NCBI GenBank assembly: GCA_013368315.1
Contig: JAACJM010000032.1
Coordinates: 574,769-638,768, forward strand
Reading direction: 5' to 3'
DNA from: Tetrapyrgos nigripes
Taxonomy: Eukaryota > Basidiomycota > Agaricomycetes > Agaricales > Campanellaceae
Length of the DNA stretch: 64,000 nucleotides
Numbering within the stretch: position 1 is the stretch's first letter; the number at the start of each line of letters is the position of its first letter. The translations under genes were made by a program, and so were the position numbers. Shown in pieces: positions 23,178 through 34,700 of the stretch. Below the pieces are notes generated by a model. That model did no database searches. It was not told where the DNA came from and saw nothing but the letters and a program-made list of their open reading frames with translations.

Positions 23178-24309
23178 TATGCTGTTCAATTTGGACTTTT
23201 ATTATTTGTACCCACGCACACCCGAAATTTTCCGCACTCATAGTCGAAATCCCTGCACTCATTCAGGTTTCCCACACTCTCAATGTCTAAGTTGTCATTT
23301 TTTTCATAAAACTTAAGACATTTTTCTCATTACTGACTTACGTGTTTCTATTCTCATTTGTAGGAGTGGAATATCTATCATAACACAGAACGAGGACGAT
23401 GGAAACTGGACGCAAGACCTTTTAACGTGACGCGTCAAGGTCACGTGCAGGTAACATGACTCAAAAGTTTCATGTGACTCATGCCGATACCTTCGGCACT
23501 CTTTGCCACGTCATGTTGTCTTTACTACCACCACCAGCCCAGCGTGTACCAGACGTGCTCAAGCCTCTTCCCTGATGTGCAGCCACAGAAATCTGCTTTT
23601 TATTGCTCTTTCTATCCTTTCCTCTTCGCAATAGTCTGGTTCAGACAAGCTAATGTTCACACGTTTGTGTAGCAGGAATGGGGTGTGTGCGCTTCGGGCA
23701 GTGTATTAGTGCAAGGCAGTCCAGAATATGGTGAGTTACTATGTTTGCTGCATCTTCTCAACCTTTCTGATGTGTTAGTAGTTTCCAGCATGTCGTTCTT
23801 GAGCAAGAGCCAAAAGCTGTACATGGTATGAGCTTCTACATCACGCATTCTCAGTATCTCTGCTGACGATACATCTGGAACTTCTGTCTTAGATCTTGGT
23901 ATGGCTTATTACGAAGGGACTTCAAGGTGGACAGGGCTGGATGGGATTCTTATAGAATAGCTACAAATTTTGTGCATATTATCACAGATAGATGCAGAAA
24001 TATACCATTTGCTTTTTCACCATTCTTTTGTGCAGAAATTGTTTTTTCTGCAAAATTCTGATTTGACTGAATGGATATCTGCAAGAGCTCATATTCATGT
24101 GCACATTTTGTCCTATTTACACATAGTCAGTTTTGGCTGGGTGTAAGTAGTCATCTAGGCCCAGGGATTGACTTTGTGGACATTGGGTGTGGGAGAGTTT
24201 TCAAGAGTGTGTGGGGAAAGTAGGTCACTGTGTGCAGGAAAAGTCTGTGAGTGCGGGGAAAAATATTGAGAGTGTGGGTAAATAATAAATGTGCAATTTG
24301 AACAGCATA
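23178..24309. mobile_element. Non-autonomous DNA element with long inverted ends
   Basis: The left arm (about 23178-23290) and the right arm (about 24172-24309) are imperfect inverted copies. Both begin TATGCTGTTCAA when read inwards, followed by TTTATTATTT, an ACCCAC.CAC block and CCCACAC...CAATGTC. The hexamer GGAACC flanks the element directly on both sides (23172-23177 and 24310-24315), a likely 6-bp target duplication. The interior of about 0.9 kb has no transposase-like frame. The superfamily is undetermined; 6-bp duplications are unusual, so the duplication may be coincidental. Confidence 0.7.
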
Positions 24310-24786
24310 GGAACCGGCACTGAAAATAGGGCTAAAAGAGATCATTAACTCTTATAGGATATATCTCTAGGGAACAGTAATACTAAGGGTATCCCTGGGC
24401 CATGGGTAAAAACTTCTGACCCGTCCCCGTACCTGCCAAAACCTGATCCCAGTCCAAAGTCAGTAATAAACTGGGCAAGGGTTTCGACGGGGGGAACATC
24501 ATTCTAATGATCGTCGTTACTGTCTGTCAACAAGAGACTACCCGAAACGAGCCTATGGGTAAAACCACGTTAGAGGAAAAATAAAAGTGAAATGAAGGCC
24601 CAAAAAGAACACACCTCCCCAATTTCCCTTCGTTTGTGTCACGCTTTCCACCCTCTTCCTTATCATATTTCGCTTCCTTCGTTCTGCTTTTGGTGGTGGG
24701 CAAACCCTGCCAGTGGTGTGGACAGCTTTATAAGCTGATCCCACGCTTAAGCGACCAAAACCTGCTCTTCCATGTTACAATCCTCC
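24310..24786. other. Intergenic, left flank of copia element
   Basis: No gene or repeat was recognised. The five bases before the copia LTR are CCTCC and have no partner on the right side. Confidence 0.5.
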
Positions 24787-25182
24787 TGTTGAAATATATA
24801 CCTTTCATGTATAGTAACTATGATTCTATATGGAGTTATTATGAAACTTCTACATAGCTATAAGTATGCTAGTCCTCCAGGACATTCTCTGGACATTACT
24901 CTTATCTTCTACTATGTAGTGATATCTCTGTAGATAGCAATATGGCCAATGGCAATATCCTCTTAGTCTCTAGGTATGTCCATGGACAATGTAGATATTA
25001 GTAATTACATGCTCTTTATTTAGTATAAAAGCTCTCTGTAAAGTCGTAGTTACTACAGAACAACATCCAGTTCTATCTGCTCTACAAGCAACTCGTATCT
25101 AAGCTCTACTAGCTTTCTACTCAGCACTCTATTTGGTGAGCTCTACTGACTGGTCACCCTATGCTGAATATTTGCTGCTTCA
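24787..25182 (+). repeat. Copia left LTR
   Basis: 396 bp, begins TGTTGAAATATAT and ends GCTGCTTCA. It contains TATAAAAG at 25024-25031, the probable promoter. It matches 40289-40684 except for about three substitutions, one a CG/CA difference. Confidence 0.93.
25024..25031 (+). promoter_or_regulatory. TATA box in copia LTR
   Basis: TATAAAAG inside the LTR, placed so that transcription would start in its last third. The same octamer is in the right LTR. Confidence 0.6.
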
Positions 25183-25185
25183 TTA

Positions 25186-25197
25186 GGTTATGGGCCC
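25186..25197 (+). promoter_or_regulatory. Copia primer-binding site, half-tRNA(iMet) type
   Basis: GGTTATGGGCCC begins three bases after the LTR. It is the complement of GGGCCCAUAACC, the anticodon stem-loop of eukaryotic initiator tRNA-Met. Priming from a cleaved half of initiator tRNA is known for copia-type elements, so the match fits the class. Confidence 0.7.
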
Positions 25198-26029
25198 CGA
25201 GGGCCATCAATGCTGGTCTTATCCCATACAACTACTGTTGTCAAGATGGATCACATTGTCGAGGTCAACGGCGAGCTCATCACCGAGTAAGCTGTCGGAC
25301 TCAATGATTGTGCAGTTGGTGGATCGATGTTTCGCTTTATCTCCTTCTTCATCTATATTGCCCGGTAAAATATATAACCTGGGTTCAGTTTAGAGTCGCA
25401 TTAGGCACTCTTTGCTGGTTTAGTTATAGATCTAGATAAGTCACTTTATACCTGTAACAGTTATTTGTGGAACCCTTATGGATCTACAGATAGTTGTATG
25501 CAGAGTGACTGGCACGCTTTGCAGCCTCCACTTTAGTGTGGGACTGTTTTTCGCACTCAGGCAAAACTCTGTAGTCATTCAGATGAGCCAGGGGCATTTA
25601 TAAAAGTCGCCGATCTAGATCTATAGAAAAACAGTAGTTAGATAGTGCTCCCCTATATGCTTTAAGGCATCTCTACACCCATTAGGAAGTACTGTGCCAC
25701 TATGGTCAATATTGTGACTTCTAGAGTAATCATGTGCTCTCTGTCAAGAGTATGGTCTCTGACAGTGTGAAATTGATAGAGATGCACTGATGAAGAAGTT
25801 AATATAGGATTCCATTATGTGCATGTACTGACGAATGGTTTTCCACTGGCATATAGTTGATTAATGCAAATGTATTATGTACATTCCTTGTCTGGGGCGT
25901 TTGCTCAGAAAGGAGAAGGAATATTGTGATCATCCTATACACTGTGGTTGTATTAGACCCTTCGATGTTCCTTGGTACTTGTGACCTATTGAATGCACAT
26001 CTTTACTGATTGATGCTTCATAGATCAAC

Positions 26030-29000
26030 ATGTCTTCCAACAACGCTATCAATAACTCTGAAAGCATCTTCAACATTCCCATCCTCAATACTACCAATTA
26101 TGAGTTTTGGAACTATGCTATCACCCGCCTTCTTGAAGCCAAAGGGCTTAGCAGGGTTGCTTCAGGTACCCAGAAGCGTTATGTGAACACAAGTCCCACC
26201 GAAACAGGTAATGCACCTTTTTTTCCTGAAGGATTTGTACAAGTTCCTGATGAAGTTTTTAATGCTTTAACTGAATCTGAACAATCGTCTTATAACCAAA
26301 TTATTGATACCTTCGCTCATGAATGGGATCAATATCAATTTTTGGTTAAAAAACATGATCAGGAATTAGTTGAAACTTATAAGCTTCATAGTTCTTGGGA
26401 TGACAAAGATGAACAGGCTTTGGGTTTTATTTCCTCTTTTCTTCCAAATGATGTGGGTTTGGAAATGAGAGAGTTCACTAGAGATGAAATAGATGAAGAC
26501 CCTTGTGCCAAAGCAAAAGGAGATTATACCTCAAAAATGCTTTGGGATAAAATAGACAAGAAATATAGTTCTCCTGGCCCGACGTCATGGTTCTTAGACT
26601 TCAAAGAGTTCATGTCTTGGACGCTTGATGAGAAGAAAGATCCTGCAAACCAGATTGCATCTCTGGGAGCAGTTCTCACACGTCTTAAAGCCTATGGATT
26701 CACAGTCGATGACAAGTTTAGAGCTCTTTTCTTGATGGATCACATTCCGCAATCCTGGGGAAACTATGCTCAGTTCACACTTGCCACTATTGAACCAAAG
26801 AACCTGACTATGGCACATGTGGAAGGACTGATTCTCGTCGAGTACAAATGACGGACTGGTCAATCTTCTGAATCATCTCTTCTTACCTGCATTACTGGAG
26901 ATAGACAAAAGTTTGATTCTGCACCCAATTGGAACAACCAGAAGGCTGGATCTTCTAAACCGAAGAACCAAGACAATGGTAAGGGTAAACAACCCAAACC
27001 TCAGGAACCTTCTAATAATGTTACAACAGGTGATGTGAATCGAGGGGGAGATAAGAAGAAGAAAACTCATTGCAGTAAGAAGAAGGGTTCCAAAAAAGGT
27101 GCTGCTCATTTAGCTAATCCAGAAGTCGAAGCTGATTCAGATTCTGATGATGATGCTCCTTTAATGGTGACCGCTTTTATGGCAAATCCTTTTATAAATG
27201 CCACATTAGATCCAATAGTAATCAGTGATACTGATGATCTACCTGAGACATGTGAGCAACCCATTTATGAACTTCTTCCCTATAATAACTTTCTGATTGT
27301 CCGATCAGATTGCTTTATTGACGAGAACAATGATTCTTCTTTGAAGGAAAGAGTAAAGCGGAACTTAGCTAAACAGGTCAGACCGCAAACGATTTCAGGT
27401 TACTTTATTCTTACTCATTATGAGAGACTCATGATCAATGAACTCGCACAGGAGACAGTTGATTTTGAGAGCTTTCTCAGAGTAGAAGCTCGTCATCAAA
27501 TGACCCGTAAGCTAGCCGAAATTTGGGATTACACATACAATTCTGATGGCACTCATACAGAACCTTATCTTCGAGCAAAAGAGGATCTTAATGGTGACGA
27601 AGACATGACAAACCAATGGTTTGATCATGAAGGAACTATCCGTCCCATTCAGAAACAAATCGAGGAAGAGGTCAAGTATTTCTGCCGTTATATCATGAAT
27701 AAAGCTTTGTCTGATATGCGCACCCATAAATGGATTCCACAGCAGTTTAAAAAATGTGAGCCAGTTCCTTCAAAGCCTCCTTCTTTGATTGAGAGAGCTT
27801 ACTGGCCTACTCCTGCTCAATCTGTTATGCGCACAAATGGTGTTACAATTAACACTCAATTTCATGATACATCGCTATATCCTGATTTTATTCGCACTCT
27901 ACCTTTCAATCATACAAAAGCGTCATCGTCGTCTTCAAGTAGAAAGTGAAAGGCTGTTCAAGGTTTGTCTTCTTCTGAGTCATCAGATTCTACATCTTTG
28001 GATCATAGCGAAGAAAGTTCCTTTAAATATATTCCTCCAAGTATTGCTTTCAAAATGTGGCAAGATAGAATGTCTCACATGTTCACAGATCCAATCCTCG
28101 AGAATATGAAAAGAGAACCTGATGAATCTGGAAACACTTCGAAGAAACCTCACTATGATGCACCTTTAGAAGAAGAAGCTGGTCCCTCATCTCTGGCAGA
28201 TGGTATCAACATGTCCGTTTCGTCTGGATATCTTGCCAATGATGATGGGGTTAGTCTTGGTTCAGAATCAGATGTGGAAATCTATATTGACAGAGATGAA
28301 ACTATGGCTTTCTGGCAAGTATTTCACACCTCTAATAAAAATAGTGCACTCATACAATTGCCTCAGATCTCAATGTCGTCGGACTATTGTGAATCTCATA
28401 CAGCCCTAGCAGCTATAGACAATTGTACTATTAATATAAATGATGTGCCTGTATTTATTTATGAACAAAGTTTTGTTGCTCATGCACATTGCTCTACGTG
28501 TGAAAAGTATCTGTTGAATAGTATTTGTAAGAGTAAGATCACTGATGAAATAACCTATTGGGTTTCAGATTTGGGCGCATCAACTCACATTACAAACAAT
28601 TTAATGGATTTTGCTCAGTACCATAAGTTACCCAATCCGATTCCACTTCAGATTGCTGATAAAAGATCTGATACTTACCTTGAAGGTGTTGGAACTGTGT
28701 TTATTGAACACATCAATGAAGAAGGAGTCAAACATACTATAAAACTATACCCAGTGTTTTATCAACCAACTTGCACACATCGTTTGTTGTCTTGAGGATG
28801 TATTCTTTGTGAAGGATACTTTGAAATCTCACGAGATGGCAAGTCCGAGTTTCGGAAAGAAGTAGATCAAAGTCTTCTGATGACATTATTACCAATGCAT
28901 TGGAAAGACAATTTGCATTGGCTCAAATCGAAGATAATCATGCCTGAGTCAGCAAATTTATCATCTACTATTACTGATTATGACATCGTGCATAACCGCT

Positions 29001-29134
29001 ATGGACATGCTGGAAAGGCAGTGGAAAGTCATATTATTAAGAATACTAAAGGCTTGAAACCTTTTAAAGTGCCTAAACATAGTGTATGTCGAGGCTGTGC
29101 TTTAGGCAAGACTCCATTGAAATCTTATCCTTTG
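26030..29134 (+). pseudogene. Copia polyprotein 5' half: gag, insert, protease, pre-integrase
   Basis: One reading frame runs from ATG 26030 to the gypsy insertion. Gag (26030-26848) starts with the usual copia NYEFWNYAITRLL region. A Lys-rich tract (KKKKTHCSKKK, about 27050) stands where a CCHC knuckle is expected, and no knuckle is visible. About 480 codons of unassigned sequence follow. Then comes the protease with WVSDLGASTHIT (about 28559), in which the catalytic D-S-G is D-L-G (TTG at 28571-28573). The pre-integrase zinc region (H-RYGHAG...C.GCALGK) ends at the insertion point. In-frame stops are TGA at 26849, 27947 and 28793. The codon KSYPL at the junction is continued after the gypsy at 36931. 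Confidence 0.88.
29130..29134 (+). repeat. Gypsy target-site duplication, left copy
   Basis: CTTTG immediately before the gypsy left LTR. The identical CTTTG follows the right LTR at 36926-36930. It belongs to the copia coding frame. Confidence 0.95.
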
Positions 29135-29636
29135 TGTCATGAATCGTCTCCCGCCTATTCATTTTCCTCTCTATTCTTTTCCCTTTACTACCTATTCCCC
29201 ACTCTAACCCCATAAACATCAACTATTTCTCATCATCGTCTATAGTTACCATCTCTCTAGATCTATGACTCATATTCCTATCTCCATGGACATTCTCACT
29301 GTCAATCACTCTGTGTGATCCAGTACCTTCATCTATCCATATTTGACTTGTTATTCTCTCGCCCTTGACATCTCCACATGATACCGTCTATTATTACTTA
29401 CTCTTTCCCATCTGTTCATATTTTACTTATATACCTGTGATCCTTGTAACCTATTCCTTAGTTCGTTCACTTCGTCTCCGCTCCGTACTTTCACTACGCA
29501 GTGTAGAGCCTAGTCAGCTTACTTTCTCTCTATCTCTCTATCTCGTTATCTCTCTTGATCAATCTATCCTCTTGTGAATCAGCTTTCTCGTATTGTGTGA
29601 CTTGGGTGGTCATCGAGTGTACCGACAACCTTGACA
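29135..29636 (+). repeat. Gypsy left LTR
   Basis: 502 bp, starts TGTCATGAATCG and ends CCTTGACA. I see a single difference from the right LTR: CTCGTTATC here, CTCATTATC there, a CG-to-CA change. T/C-rich overall with TTATATA at 29427-29433. Confidence 0.95.
29427..29433 (+). promoter_or_regulatory. TATA-like element in gypsy LTR
   Basis: TTATATA lies about 27-33 bp before the segment 29460-29469 that is complementary to the primer site. A start of transcription near 29457 would place that segment at the very 5' end of the RNA, as self-priming requires. Confidence 0.5.
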
Positions 29637-29638
29637 CT

Positions 29639-29648
29639 TGAACGAACT
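29639..29648 (+). promoter_or_regulatory. Gypsy primer-binding site, self-priming type
   Basis: TGAACGAACT begins two bases after the LTR. Its perfect complement AGTTCGTTCA lies in the LTR at 29460-29469. Tf1/sushi-type elements prime reverse transcription by folding the RNA's own 5' end onto this site rather than using a tRNA. A tRNA match was not identified. Confidence 0.6.
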
Positions 29649-30113
29649 CACATACACCCACCTCACTACTTGAGTCCTTTTTCTTCTACCTTGTTCACCT
29701 CTATTCTCAACTCTTTTCATCCTGTCTATCCCACGTTCCCGAGTTCGTATCGAACCTCCTGAAACCCCTCGTGATTACGAACGAATTCCATTTCCCCTTC
29801 CTCGCTACCTCCTGTACTCCGAATACGCGGTCTCTCACGGAAGACAACTACGAACGAATCCTTGGAGTCTTGACCGACACTTCGTTTGCACAAGACGTTG
29901 GGTGTGGAAACTTACCTCAGGTGACGTAGTCCTCTCAACGTTCTCATACATAACGGTGAAAGAAGACTTCAACACAGGAGAGACTGTGGTTCAGATTCAA
30001 GGACCTTTATTCCTCAAAGAACACGTCGACTACTCCCATCAGCACCTTCCCCCGAATACGGCCTAGCATCTTCCTATATCCTAGGGCCCAACTATCTTTC
30101 ATAAAATCAGTGT
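29649..30113 (+). other. Gypsy 5' untranslated leader
   Basis: About 465 bp between primer site and gag ATG. No start-to-stop frame of note was seen on plus. The packaging signal is not recognisable from sequence. Confidence 0.5.
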
Positions 30114-31621
30114 ATGACTGAGCGACGGTCCGCATCTGCAGATCCGAATCTCCGTTGTGCCAACCGACCACACGTATTCCACCCCGCATCGAACCAAGAC
30201 GCCTGCTATATCCCTGAAAACGGCGACGACCCTTGGGTTTCGTGTAAAACTCAACCTTGCCTAAACAGGTATAACACTCAGCGACTTACCGACGTAGAAC
30301 TCCCGAATTGGCTGCACGTTATAACCCAGCTCCAAGAACTTGCGATTCAGAAAGCACATCGAAAACCTAGAACCAGATCAGGCCAAGGGACTTCTGCGTC
30401 CAACCAACCTTCCGAAACCAACCCAGTACCAGAAACGCCTTCAAATAACCCACCAGAACCAAACGATCCCACTTCCCCACCTTCTTCGCCCATCATTCCA
30501 TCTGCCGAAGGACCATCCGTAGCCCCTCGTCGCCCCCCTACACCTCCTTCTCCAGACCCTTCAGACCCGAACGACTCAGTCATGGCTGACACGCCTCCTA
30601 TCGGGTTAAACGGAACTTCCGAACGAGGGAGAAAACCGGATACCTTCAACGGAGAACGAAGCGAGGCAAAACGATGGTTGGCCCAGTTTAACAACTACCT
30701 GCGCATGAATCAAGGAAGGTACCCAACCGAAGAAAGTCAGGTTGCATTATTCCTGTCATTCTTCGCGGGAGAAAAAGGAGGAGACTGGGCAACGCAGAGA
30801 TTGACGGAACGAGATGCAGACGAAGAAAATGAGGAGTTGAAAGCTACACCAGATCAACGGAGATGGATAACTTTAAAAGAAATACGCGATCGATTCAAAA
30901 GGGACTTCAAACCTTTAGCCTCGGAAGATGTGGCTAGAACAAAGATCAAGTTTGCCAGAATGAGGGGGACGGATATCAGCGGCTATAACAGCATTTTTGA
31001 CACGTATGGAGAAGAGTCTGAATTCGGAGAAGCAGCACTGTTGGAATTCTACCAGGACGGGCTACCACCCAAACTTCGAGAAGCAGTTGGAAGGACGTAT
31101 CCGAAGTGGAAAGACTTCGATGAATATCAGGAAAGAGCTGTGGAGCTTCACTTAGAGTGGTTAAAGGAACGAGAGAGACAGGGACGCTGGAAGACTACTT
31201 CAACGTCGAAGAGTAGCCCAGGTCCGTCTCAAGGAAGAACGGTAGCAAGCGTCAATGCGCTCATGGGATCAGGTGCTAACTCGTCTTTCAATTTGCCACC
31301 TAAACTGACACCTGATGAAAGGGACCGACTTCGAAAAGCAGGAGCATGCTTCGCATGCAGACAGACTGGACACATGAGCAACGAATGTCCAACATTCCCG
31401 AGAACGTCATCTCCAAACACTTCCCGAACCTTCCCTCCTCGCACCATTCGAACGACCGAAACCGCATCCCCCCACCAGTAACGGTGGCACAAGCATCTTC
31501 ATCTCGAAACACGATCAAGGAAATCTCTGATATGGTAAACAGGGTTAAAGGATTAGAAGGGGAGGAAAAGGAACAAGCAACCGTTTACTTGAAGGATATT
31601 ATGTCTAAATTGGATTTTTAA
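30114..31621 (+). CDS. Gypsy gag (capsid/nucleocapsid), one frame change
   Basis: This is the structural protein that forms the particle. A Pro/Ser-rich stretch (about residues 75-160) is followed by the capsid region (RKPDTFNGERSEAKRWLAQF..., then FLSFFAGEKGGDWA, a retrotransposon-gag core) and a CCHC zinc knuckle, CFACRQTGHMSNEC (about 31348-31390), for RNA binding. The first frame ends with TAA at 31479. The other frame, entered at the run of six C at about 31468-31473, continues with a convincing tail (ASSSRNTIKEISDMVNRVKG...) to TAA at 31619-31621. The simplest reading is a one-base length change in the C run in this copy or in the assembly; programmed shifting is less likely, because the protease is not in that frame. 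Confidence 0.85.
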
Positions 31622-31737
31622 ATCGCTCCTCTGCTACGTCGTCAGCAGGAGTAAAACAGTACGCCGGACAGTTAAAGAACAATCGATATAGTGTGTTATA
31701 CCCCTCTTGTGAGCGAACCTTTCCTTCAGAAATAAGA

Positions 31738-34700
31738 ATGTCGGCAATCACTCGCAATAGACAGATACCATCAATCACACTCAAAACTGAACTAATCGGC
31801 AAAATTACTGGCAGAAAAATCGACGCAAACGCTCTAATAGACAGCGGTGCAGAAGGCATAATCATTAACAGTCAATTCGCACGAAGAAACCAACTTACCC
31901 TCCTCCCTATCAAAAACCCGTTCCCAGTTCGAAACGTTGACGGCTCTGAAAACACCATGGGATGGGTACGGGAATACACTATCCAAAATCTTCGTATCTA
32001 TTCTTGAGACAGCAAGGCGTACCATGAAGAACAGGCCGAATTCTACGTAACGGACATTGGGGATCATGATATAATTCTCGGTACCGACTGGTTGGAAGAA
32101 CATAATCCGGATATAGACTGGTCGGACTCACGGGTAGACATGACTCGATGTCCAGAAACATGTATCACGGCAAAGCCTCCCGTTCTTCACTTGAAAACAA
32201 AAACCTTGAAACCTGCAGTCATCGATCCGAGAACCCATCGCAAAGAGTACCAAGTCAGGTGGATAGAACCAGTTGGACGATTTAAACCAATTGCCCAATC
32301 GAAAATTGCAGGACGACGACGTCGAATTCCTATTCGATCTTTCCACCGAAACTCAGAAGAAACCGCAATCTTTACCGAAGATGACTACGGGAGGGACACG
32401 ATCCCAGAACGGTGGGAACAGGACGTAATGGAAGAATTGTTAGGGAAAGAGGAAAGATTCGATGAAGAAGCATCAGGAGGACCGGATCTGAACATCCGTG
32501 CGGGTTTTACGAAAGCACAAGAACTCGCAGAGGCGGCTCAGAACGTTCAGGTCGATGTACCTCTTAAAGATAAGATTCCTTCGCAGTATCATCAGTTTCT
32601 ACAAGTCTTTGACAAACAAACCTCAGAAAGACTACCGAAACGTGGCGAATGGGATCACGCCATCGAGTTAAAACCGGACTTTACACCACGCCCTTGCAAA
32701 ACATATCCGTTGTCCCCAAATGAACAAAAGGAACTCGACGAATTCATCAAGGAAAACTTGGAGAAAGGGTATATAAGACCGTCGAAGTCTCCTATGGCAA
32801 GTCCCTTCTTCTTTGTAAAAAAGAAAGACGGAAAACTACGACCAGTACAGGATTACCGCGCCCTAAACAAAGGGACCGTCAAGAACGAATACCCTTTACC
32901 GCTTATATCGGAACTCGTAGACAAACTCAAAGGGGCACGAATATTCTCCAAAATCGACCTTAGATGGGGATATAACAACGTGCGTATCAAGAAGGGAGAT
33001 GAATGGAAAGCGGCGTTCAAAACCAACCGCGGTCTCTTTGAACCAACGGTGATGTTTTTCGGTCTTATGAATTCTCCAGCCACGTTCCAAGCAATGATGA
33101 ATACCCTATTCAAGGACTTGATCGACTCTGGAAAAGTCGTAATCTATATGGACGATATTCTTATATTCACGGAATCCCTAGAAGAACATCGATACATGGT
33201 AAAACAAGTACTGGCACGACTCCATGATAACGACCTATACGCTAAACCGGAAAAATGTACCTTCGAAACCGACTCAGTGGAGTTCCTCGGCCTCATCGTA
33301 TCACACAACACATTGGCGATGGATCCAATCAAGGTCGAAGGAGTAACTAAATGGCCAGTCCCACGGAACGTCAAAGACGTACAGTCATTCCTCGGCTTCG
33401 GAAACTTCTATCGACGTTTCATACAAGATTTCTCAAAAATCGCACGACCCCTGTTCGATCTCACGAAAAAAGAACATCCATGGGAATGGTCTGAAGAAGC
33501 TCAAAGGGCCTTCCAGGCACTCAAAGATACGTTCACAACTTCACCAGTTCTTCTCATGCCTGATCATTCTAAACCGTACCGAGTAGAAGTTGACGCGTCA
33601 GATTACGCCACAGGAGGTATCCTGCAACAACAAGGATCGGACGGCAAATGGCATCCAGTAGCCTACCTGTCAAAAGCGTTGTCCGAAACCGAACGAAACT
33701 ACGACATCCATGACAAAGAACTGCTAGCAATCATACGAGGACTTGAAGCCTGGCGGCACTACCTTGAAGGAGGACCACATACCATCGAAATCCTAACTGA
33801 TCACGACAACCTCAGATATTTTACTTCGGCTCAAAAACTCAGCCGACGACAAGCAAGGATGGCCTTGTTCCTGACCAGATTCGACTTTACGCTCACCCAT
33901 AAACCGGGAAATCTGAATCGAAGTGACCCACTCTCTCGAAGAACAGATCATAAAGAGGGGGTCGAAAATGACAACAAGGACAGGGTCTTACTTGACCCTA
34001 GATTCTTCAGAATTCGAGCGACGCGACCAGGAACAGTAACCGCAATAGGAGATGGGGAATTGAAAAGGCGAATAAAGGAATGTCCGGATAAGGATGCTGA
34101 AGTCGTGAGTGCGTTACGAACTATCATTGACAACGGACCCCGCGCTTTGGCAAAGAATTTGCAGGAATGGAACTATGAAGACGGAATTATCCTATTCCGA
34201 GGGAAGGTCTACGTCCCAAACGATCAAAAGCTCAGGCGGGATATCGTTAAAATGCATCACGACAGCCTTACTGCAGGCCACCCGGGAAGATTCAAAACAT
34301 ATGAACTCGTCAGTAGAGAATTCTGGTGGCCCGGTATGTCAGTATTCGTTCGCAACTACGTTGAAGGATGTGCTACCTGCCAGTTAACCAAGGCAGACAA
34401 CCATCCTGCGCACGTACCCTTAATCCCAAACGAAATACCGGAACGACCCTTTGGTACCATCACGACCGATTTCATCACGGACCTGCCAGAATGCGACGGC
34501 TTCAATGCAATTCACGTCACAGTCGATCGCTCAACAAAGACAGTTGTCATTTCCCCATGCAGGAAAGATATCGACAGTGACGGAACAATCGACCTATTGT
34601 TCGACAATACCTGGCGACGGTATGGCTTGTGGGATAAAATGATATCTGACCGCGGACCTCAGTTTGCAAGCCAAGTGATGAAGGGCATTTACGCTAAGCT

